Below, one piece after another: positions 13,087-16,925 of a stretch of 16,925 bases of DNA (positions are counted from its first letter, which is position 1; every line of letters starts with the position of its first letter). The stretch is taken from positions 1 to 16,925 of the forward strand of contig CBDUSI010000100.1 in NCBI GenBank assembly GCA_965370045.1, in the 5' to 3' direction. Source of the stretch: CAZONU01 sp965370045 (lineage in GTDB: Bacteria > Planctomycetota > SZUA-567 > JAKLDR01). The translations under genes were made by a program, and so were the position numbers. Below the pieces are notes generated by a model, which was not told where the DNA came from, searched no databases, and saw nothing but the letters and a program-made list of their open reading frames with translations.

Positions 13087-14094
13087 GTGAGGGTGCTGGT
13101 CACCGGGGGAGCGGGCTACGTGGGCAGCCACGTGTGCGCCGCGCTGGCCGAGGACGGCCACGACGTCGCCGTGTTCGACGACCTGTCCGAGGGCCACGTG
13201 CAAGCCGTCGAGGCCCTGGGACTGCCGCTCGTAAGGGGCGACATCCTCAGCGCCGGCGACCTGGACCGGGCACTGGGGGAGACTCGCGCGGAGGCCGTCG
13301 TGCACATGGCCGCCAGGTGCCTGGTCGGCGAGTCCGTCGAGAAGCCCGGGCTCTACTGGCGGGTCAACGTGGCCGGCTCGCTGGAGATCGCCGAGGCCAT
13401 GGCCCGGGCGGACGCCGGGATACTGGTTTTCTCCTCGAGCGCCGCGGTCTACGGCCAGCCGGACGTCGAGGTCATAGAGGAAACCGCGCCGACCGCGCCA
13501 TGCAACCCATACGGCCGGACCAAGCTCGTCTTTGAGCAGGCCCTGACCGAACTGGCCGCCGCCGGCCAGCTGCGCTTCGCCGCGCTGCGCTACTTCAACG
13601 CCGCCGGGGCGCATTCCTCGGGCGCCATCGGCGAGGACCACCCGGTCGAAACCCACCTGGTGCCCAACGTGCTGAGGGCCGCCCTGACCGGCGGCGGCCA
13701 GCTCAAGATCTTCGGCAGCGACTATCCCACCCCGGACGGCACCGCGGTCCGCGACTACGTCCACGTCGAGGACCTGGCCCGCGCCCACGTTCTGGCGCTC
13801 GGCAAGCTGGCCGAGGGGGCGCACTCGCGCGCCTACAACCTGGGCACCGGCCGGGGCAGCTCGGTTCGGGAGGTCCTGGAGGCCGCCCGGGAGGTAACCG
13901 GCCTGAAAATTCCCGCCGAGGAGGTCGGGCGCCGGGCGGGCGATCCGCCATGGCTGGTGGCCTCCAACGCTCTGGCTGGCAAGGAGTTGGGGTGGCGTCC
14001 GGAGCGCGATCTGCGGGAGATAATTTCCACCGCTTGGCGCTGGCATTCGGAGCACCCTTCCGGTTATAATGCGCGCCCGCGAGGCGCTAACTGA
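13087..14094 (+). CDS. galE: UDP-glucose 4-epimerase
   Basis: A 335-residue NAD-dependent short-chain dehydrogenase-fold epimerase, interconverting UDP-glucose and UDP-galactose (or the N-acetyl forms) for cell-surface polysaccharide. Visible features are the Rossmann motif TGGAGYVGSH (6-15), the GalE-type GESV segment after HMAARCLV, the serine cluster FSSSAAVYG (115-123), the catalytic YxxxK (Tyr142, Lys146 in NPYGRTK), LRYFNAAGAH, and PDGTAVRDYVHVEDLARAH. The start is GTG, eight bases after a GGAGG ribosome binding site; the nearby ATG at 13082 runs into a stop. The gene lies between the two inverted copies of the accessory gene. It is followed 19 bases later by a lipoprotein gene, so the two may share a transcript. 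Confidence 0.96.
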   Translation: MRVLVTGGAGYVGSHVCAALAEDGHDVAVFDDLSEGHVQAVEALGLPLVRGDILSAGDLDRALGETRAEAVVHMAARCLVGESVEKPGLYWRVNVAGSLEIAEAMARADAGILVFSSSAAVYGQPDVEVIEETAPTAPCNPYGRTKLVFEQALTELAAAGQLRFAALRYFNAAGAHSSGAIGEDHPVETHLVPNVLRAALTGGGQLKIFGSDYPTPDGTAVRDYVHVEDLARAHVLALGKLAEGAHSRAYNLGTGRGSSVREVLEAAREVTGLKIPAEEVGRRAGDPPWLVASNALAGKELGWRPERDLREIISTAWRWHSEHPSGYNARPRGAN

Positions 14095-14113
14095 AAGAAG
14101 GAGGAGTTTGGCA

Positions 14114-14746
14114 ATGAGGATTTCCACGGCGTTCGCCCTGGCGGCTATGAGCGTGCTGCTCGTGACCGGCTGCAAACGGGCCAAGAAAACCAGCGGTTCC
14201 AGCAAGCCCAGGACCCGGGTGCGGCACCCCAAGAGTACGTCGACCCCGTCGGTGAGCTTCGCGTTCGTGCCCCAGAACAAAGACGAGCGGACGAAGACCG
14301 CCAAGGGGGTCTGCGACAGCATCGCCCTCGAGCGCAAGGAGCGCATTGGAAAGCTGCTGCACGCGCTGATCAACGGCACGCCGCAGGAGAAGGTCCAGGC
14401 CGCCAACACGCTCAACAGCTTGACCGACGTGATGGCCGTGCCCTTCCTGATGACCCGCTTGAAGGACGAGGGCAATCGCGACGTGCGCCTGGCGGCCGTC
14501 ACCGCGCTGGGGCACATCGCCGACCCGGCCTCCGCCAGCGTGCTGGTCGCCCTGCTGGACGACGAGGATCTGGGCATGGCCACCGCGGCGCTCAACGCGC
14601 TCAGCGAGATGGACGAGGAAGAGAGAAAGAGAAAGGGAGAGCCGCCCTACGCCTTCGTCGAGGGCACCACCATCAAGATCCGCAAGACGGTCCAGGCCGC
14701 CTGGGAGAAGAAGCTCAAAGAGGGCTACTTCGAGAAAAAGAAGAAG
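14114..14746 (+). CDS. HEAT-repeat lipoprotein of unknown function
   Basis: A 211-residue protein whose ATG at 14114 follows a GGAGGAG ribosome binding site. The same frame is open 15 codons upstream, but that would bury the signal sequence. The N-terminus MRISTAFALAAMSVLLVTGC is a lipoprotein signal with lipobox VTGC, lipidated at Cys20. A polar linker (21-60) is followed by HEAT-like helical repeats at about 92-167, for example KVQAANTLNSLTD, VRLAAVTALGHIADP and ALNALSEM. A lysine-rich end closes the protein. Such repeats bind other proteins, so a periplasmic scaffold is a reasonable inference with no known partner. A perfect TATAAT lies inside the end of galE (14065-14070) but without a clear -35. 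A terminator follows the gene. Confidence 0.82.
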
Positions 14747-14770
14747 TAGCGGCACACACAGCCGACCACT

Positions 14771-14814
14771 GGCCGCGGTGCGGGGAGCACTCCTCGCGCC
14801 GCGGCCTTTTTCTT
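14771..14814 (+). terminator. intrinsic terminator after the lipoprotein gene
   Basis: A 12-pair stem with one G-U pair (14771-14782 with 14795-14806) closes a 12-base loop and is followed by TTTTTCTT. There is no T-run on the opposite side, so it should stop only plus-strand transcription before the convergent antiporter gene. Confidence 0.92.
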
Positions 14815-14827
14815 CCTCGCGGTCAGC

Positions 14828-15943
14828 CTACCTCAGCGAATAGAGCCAATAGGTCATCCCCAGATACAGCGCCAGGATAACGATGCTGGGCAGCGTCGCC
14901 CGCCAGACGCGCGCCTTGACCTGGGCCCGCACCCCGAAGACCGCCACGCAGGTGATCGCCGCGGCGAAGGCCACCGAGATGCCCCCCGGCAGGCGCTCAG
15001 TCCCGTTCACCGTCGCGCCGGCCAGCGTGCCCCTGCGGTAGAAGAAGTCCGAGACGGCGAGGACCACCACGTTGAACATGTTGGCCCCGAAGATGTTGCC
15101 CAGGATCATCTCATACAACCCCGCGCGCGCCGCGGTCACCGCCACGGTCAGCTCCGGCAGGCTGGTGGCCACCGCCAGGAATACCACGCCCACGAAGGTG
15201 GCCCCCAGCCCGTGCTGCTCGGCGATCTGGTCGCCGGCCGCCGACAGGTTCAGCCCCGCCCAGAGGATCGCCAGGGCCACGATCGCGTACCTGACGAAGA
15301 TGCCGGCGAGGGATATCCCCGCGCCCGCCCCGTTCTTCTTCTCGCCTTCCGGCTCGGCGGCGGCCCCCTCGCTGCGCGCGCGCCGGGCCAGCCACCACAT
15401 CCCGGCGAAGTAGGCGGCCAGGACCAGCAGTGAGCCCGCGCCGACCCTCAACCCGGGGACCATCGGCACCTGGGGGACGAAGCGCTCCAGGGCCAGGGCG
15501 CCGCCGAAGACGGCGATTATGATCAGGCTCAGCCACCCGGGCCGCGCCGCGCTCCGCGAGACGTAGCGAAAAAACGACTTCTTCCCGGCCATGACGTCCA
15601 CCACGAAAATAATGGCCAGGTTGAAGGCGATGCTCCCGAAGCCGTTGCCGACCGCCAGCCCCGGCGCCTCCTGGATGGCCACCGCGCTGACGCAGGTCAC
15701 TATCTCGGGCAGGCTGGTGGCGAAGGCCACGAAGATCATGCCGACGACCGCCTGCCCGAGTTTCAGGCGGGTAGAGAGCAGGTCCCCGTACTTGCTGAGC
15801 TTTATCCCCGCCATGACCACCACGGCCGCGGCGGCCAGCAGCCGGACCCAGGGGGCCCAGGGGCCAGATATCACGTCCGGCCAAACGTAATCGGCCAGGG
15901 ACGTGCCTTCTTCGACAGCGACGGCTAGGACCAGATTGCTCAT
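14828..15943 (-). CDS. Na+/Ca2+ exchanger-family (CaCA) cation antiporter
   Basis: A 371-residue polytopic inner-membrane protein with the two inverted alpha-repeats of the CaCA superfamily. The first has FVAFATSLPEIVTCVSA (71-87) and GNGFGSIAFN (99-108). The second has FLAVATSLPELTVAVTA (255-271) and GNIFGANMFN (282-291). The paired ATSLPE motifs carry the ion-binding glutamates, and each is followed by a GNxxGxxxFN motif. A charged cytoplasmic loop (about 187-205) separates the halves. About ten membrane segments are evident. It probably exchanges Ca2+ for Na+ or H+. It resembles bacterial YrbG-type members, but the ion is not certain. A promoter whose -10 ends seven bases before the ATG suggests a leaderless transcript; a GAGG also lies 13-16 bases upstream. 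Confidence 0.92.
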   Translation of the reverse strand: MSNLVLAVAVEEGTSLADYVWPDVISGPWAPWVRLLAAAAVVVMAGIKLSKYGDLLSTRLKLGQAVVGMIFVAFATSLPEIVTCVSAVAIQEAPGLAVGNGFGSIAFNLAIIFVVDVMAGKKSFFRYVSRSAARPGWLSLIIIAVFGGALALERFVPQVPMVPGLRVGAGSLLVLAAYFAGMWWLARRARSEGAAAEPEGEKKNGAGAGISLAGIFVRYAIVALAILWAGLNLSAAGDQIAEQHGLGATFVGVVFLAVATSLPELTVAVTAARAGLYEMILGNIFGANMFNVVVLAVSDFFYRRGTLAGATVNGTERLPGGISVAFAAAITCVAVFGVRAQVKARVWRATLPSIVILALYLGMTYWLYSLR

Positions 15944-15950
15944 CAGCTTC

Positions 15951-15979
15951 AGATTACCTCACTTGTAATACCCCGTCAA
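15951..15979 (-). promoter_or_regulatory. candidate antiporter promoter, leaderless layout
   Basis: On the minus strand TTGACG (15979-15974) and TAATCT (15956-15951) are 17 bases apart, and the -10 ends seven bases before the ATG at 15943. An overlapping alternative, TTGGAT with TACAAG, also has 17-base spacing and would start about 13 bases further upstream. Confidence 0.5.
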
Positions 15980-16024
15980 TTACAATCCAACCCGACTTTC
16001 GTAAGCTGCGAACCGCTATTGGAA

Positions 16025-16099
16025 CCGCCAAGACGCCAAGAGCTTTCTTCACCACAGAGGCACAGACCCTCTTCACCACCAAGACACAAAGGCACCAAG
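16025..16099. repeat. CCAAGAC and CACAGAGG short-period dispersed repeats
   Basis: Three blocks lie in a row: CCGCCAAGACGCCAAGA (16025-16041), TTCACCACAGAGGCACAGACC starting at 16048, and CACCAAGACACAAAGGCACC with flanks (16072-16099). Each has a period near 9 to 12 bases. A related GTCTTGGTGTCTTGGTGG, in the opposite sense, is at 16287-16304. Confidence 0.85.
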
Positions 16100-16157
16100 T
16101 TGGAGCTTCCCTCGCGGAACTGCCCTCTCCCGGAAACTTCGCCTTCCGCCGCGTTCC

Positions 16158-16287
16158 CAAACGATGTCTCTTGACATCCTGTCAAGCCGTCGAGGTTCCG
16201 CCCTCCCTGGCGTGGTTCTGGCAAGTGACTTGCCTCTCGTCGGGCACCTGAAGGCGCCGCTCCGAGCGGCAACAGCTCTTCTTCGGG
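16158..16287 (-). ncRNA. structured element with GGA-loop hairpins (copy B)
   Basis: Read on the minus strand it shares, in order, CCCGAAGA (16287-16280), a GC hairpin, AACCACGCCAGG then GGCGGAACC, a GGA hairpin, and CGTTTG (16163-16158) with the leader at 11573-11671. Hairpins: CGCC/GGCG with loop AGGGAG (16212-16199) and a seven-pair CTTGACA/TGTCAAG with loop GGA (16186-16170). Two extra stems (16256-16270 and 16220-16234) are not in copy A. The start codon of copy A is ACG here and a stop follows, so this copy does not begin a protein. No promoter was found directly upstream. Confidence 0.5.
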
Positions 16288-16310
16288 TCTTGGTGTCTTG
16301 GTGGTTAACA

Positions 16311-16800
16311 ATCTGCGCTATCTGCGTCCATCTGCGGCTAATCAGTTAGGGCTCGCGCGGGAATTCGGACCCCAGCCGTCGGGTGGTTCGGGGTCGCCGG
16401 TTTGCCAGGTGTCCGGCAGCGGCTTCACTCTGATATCGCGCAATTCTTCGTCCCAGACGGCGTACCAGCGGCCGGAGACCATCTCCTCGGGCGGCGGCCA
16501 GGGAATATTGTCGCGGCCGGCGATGCGCTCAAAGTGCGTCGTGCGCCAGTGCCCGTACCACATGAACTCCACGCCGGGCTTTTCTCCGTGAGCAAGCTCG
16601 CGAATGTACTCGTCGGCCTCCGCGCCGGTCTTCTCCCATGACGCGCTGGAGACGCCGGGCCGCGCGAACTCTACTACTCTGCCCTCTTGGCCGATCAGCG
16701 CCCCGTTCTCATGGATGGAAATTCTGTCAGGCGGTGGCGGCGCGTCGTCCTCCTGCCAGGGTAGGATCGCCTTCCAGTCGGGGCCCTTGGGCTTTCTCTC
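16311..16800. repeat. inverted duplication, right copy
   Basis: The inverted counterpart of about 12255-12747, covering the C-terminal half of the accessory gene, its stop, and the GCAGATGGACGCAGATAG tail. The two copies flank galE, the lipoprotein gene and the antiporter gene. Confidence 0.9.
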
Positions 16801-16925
16801 TTTGGCGGCCCTCCCCCGCCCCGTGATGACCGCGTTGGACCAGTGCCAGTACCTGTAATGGCGCAGGATGCCCTCGGCGGCGCGCAGCGCGGTGGGCGGC
16901 GCCTCGGGCAAGAGTTCGTCCAGCC
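16342..16925 (-). CDS. second member of the unrecognised accessory family (5' part outside the window)
   Basis: The gene is cut by the window edge; 193 complete codons are visible and the frame is open to the edge. Its first visible residues, LDELLPEAPPTALRAAEGIL and then RHYRYWHW, match the second helical repeat of the other copy (SELLHDPESRNQLRSAQSIL, QYRWWW) only loosely. From KGPDWKAILPWQE onward the two proteins are nearly identical to the last residue (PNSRASPN). Strong conservation downstream and divergence upstream suggest a modular protein with a fixed C-terminal domain. Many base differences are silent, so the C-terminal domain appears to be under protein-level selection. No function can be assigned. 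Confidence 0.75.
   Translation of the reverse strand, partial: LDELLPEAPPTALRAAEGILRHYRYWHWSNAVITGRGRAAKERKPKGPDWKAILPWQEDDAPPPPDRISIHENGALIGQEGRVVEFARPGVSSASWEKTGAEADEYIRELAHGEKPGVEFMWYGHWRTTHFERIAGRDNIPWPPPEEMVSGRWYAVWDEELRDIRVKPLPDTWQTGDPEPPDGWGPNSRASPN

Larger units (their letters stand above)
15944..16341. other. gene-free repeat-rich spacer
   Basis: No gene is supported in these 398 bases. They hold the antiporter promoter, short-period CCAAGAC- and CACAGAGG-type repeats, copy B of the GGA-loop structured element, and the 3' tail of the inverted duplication. Open frames here are short and lack recognisable protein features. Confidence 0.85.

Noticed and set aside
14065..14070. TATAAT inside the end of galE as an internal promoter for the lipoprotein gene
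   Set aside because: No -35 element at acceptable spacing was found.
12925..14595. A 556-codon open frame on the minus strand, antisense to galE and the lipoprotein gene
   Set aside because: The plus strand has a full galE with all motifs and a lipoprotein; the antisense frame has no recognisable domain.

Overview
The window comes from a GC-rich Gram-negative bacterium. An outer-membrane TonB-dependent receptor, ExbB/ExbD and a lipobox protein all imply an outer envelope. Several short intergenic repeat families of the kind common in planctomycete-like and other uncultured phyla suggest such a lineage, but nothing here fixes the taxon. No rRNA or tRNA gene was seen.

Region 1 (about 1-6551, minus strand) is a vitamin B12 capture and salvage operon. 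The order of transcription is: cobalamin riboswitch with an intrinsic terminator, BtuB-type receptor, cobC, cobU, cobT, cobS, exbB, exbD. The receptor imports the corrinoid and ExbB/ExbD energise it. CobU, CobT, CobC and CobS attach the lower nucleotide loop. No corrin-ring synthesis gene is present, so the operon reads as salvage. A run of 19 G lies just upstream of the exbB start.

Region 2 (6560-9430, minus strand) holds a 23S-type pseudouridine synthase with a long repetitive basic tail, an alpha/beta hydrolase, and a Dph6-like PP-loop ATPase four bases downstream of the hydrolase. A single STAS-domain protein (9561-9893, plus) diverges from this group.

Region 3 (about 9894-13020 and 15944-16925) is accessory. 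It contains a GIY-YIG protein with homing-endonuclease-associated repeats and an apparently leaderless promoter, a small two-zinc-module protein, and two inverted copies of an unrecognised gene family. It also carries several tandem and dispersed short repeats. The first family member has a strong promoter and a structured 5' leader. A diverged copy of that leader lies downstream of the second member, with compensatory base changes in a hairpin. Several hairpins in this region present GGA in the loop, as CsrA/Rsm-binding RNAs do. This is the best candidate for something undescribed.

Region 4 (13020-15943) lies between the two inverted copies. It holds galE, a HEAT-repeat lipoprotein with a strong terminator, and a convergent Na+/Ca2+ exchanger-family antiporter.
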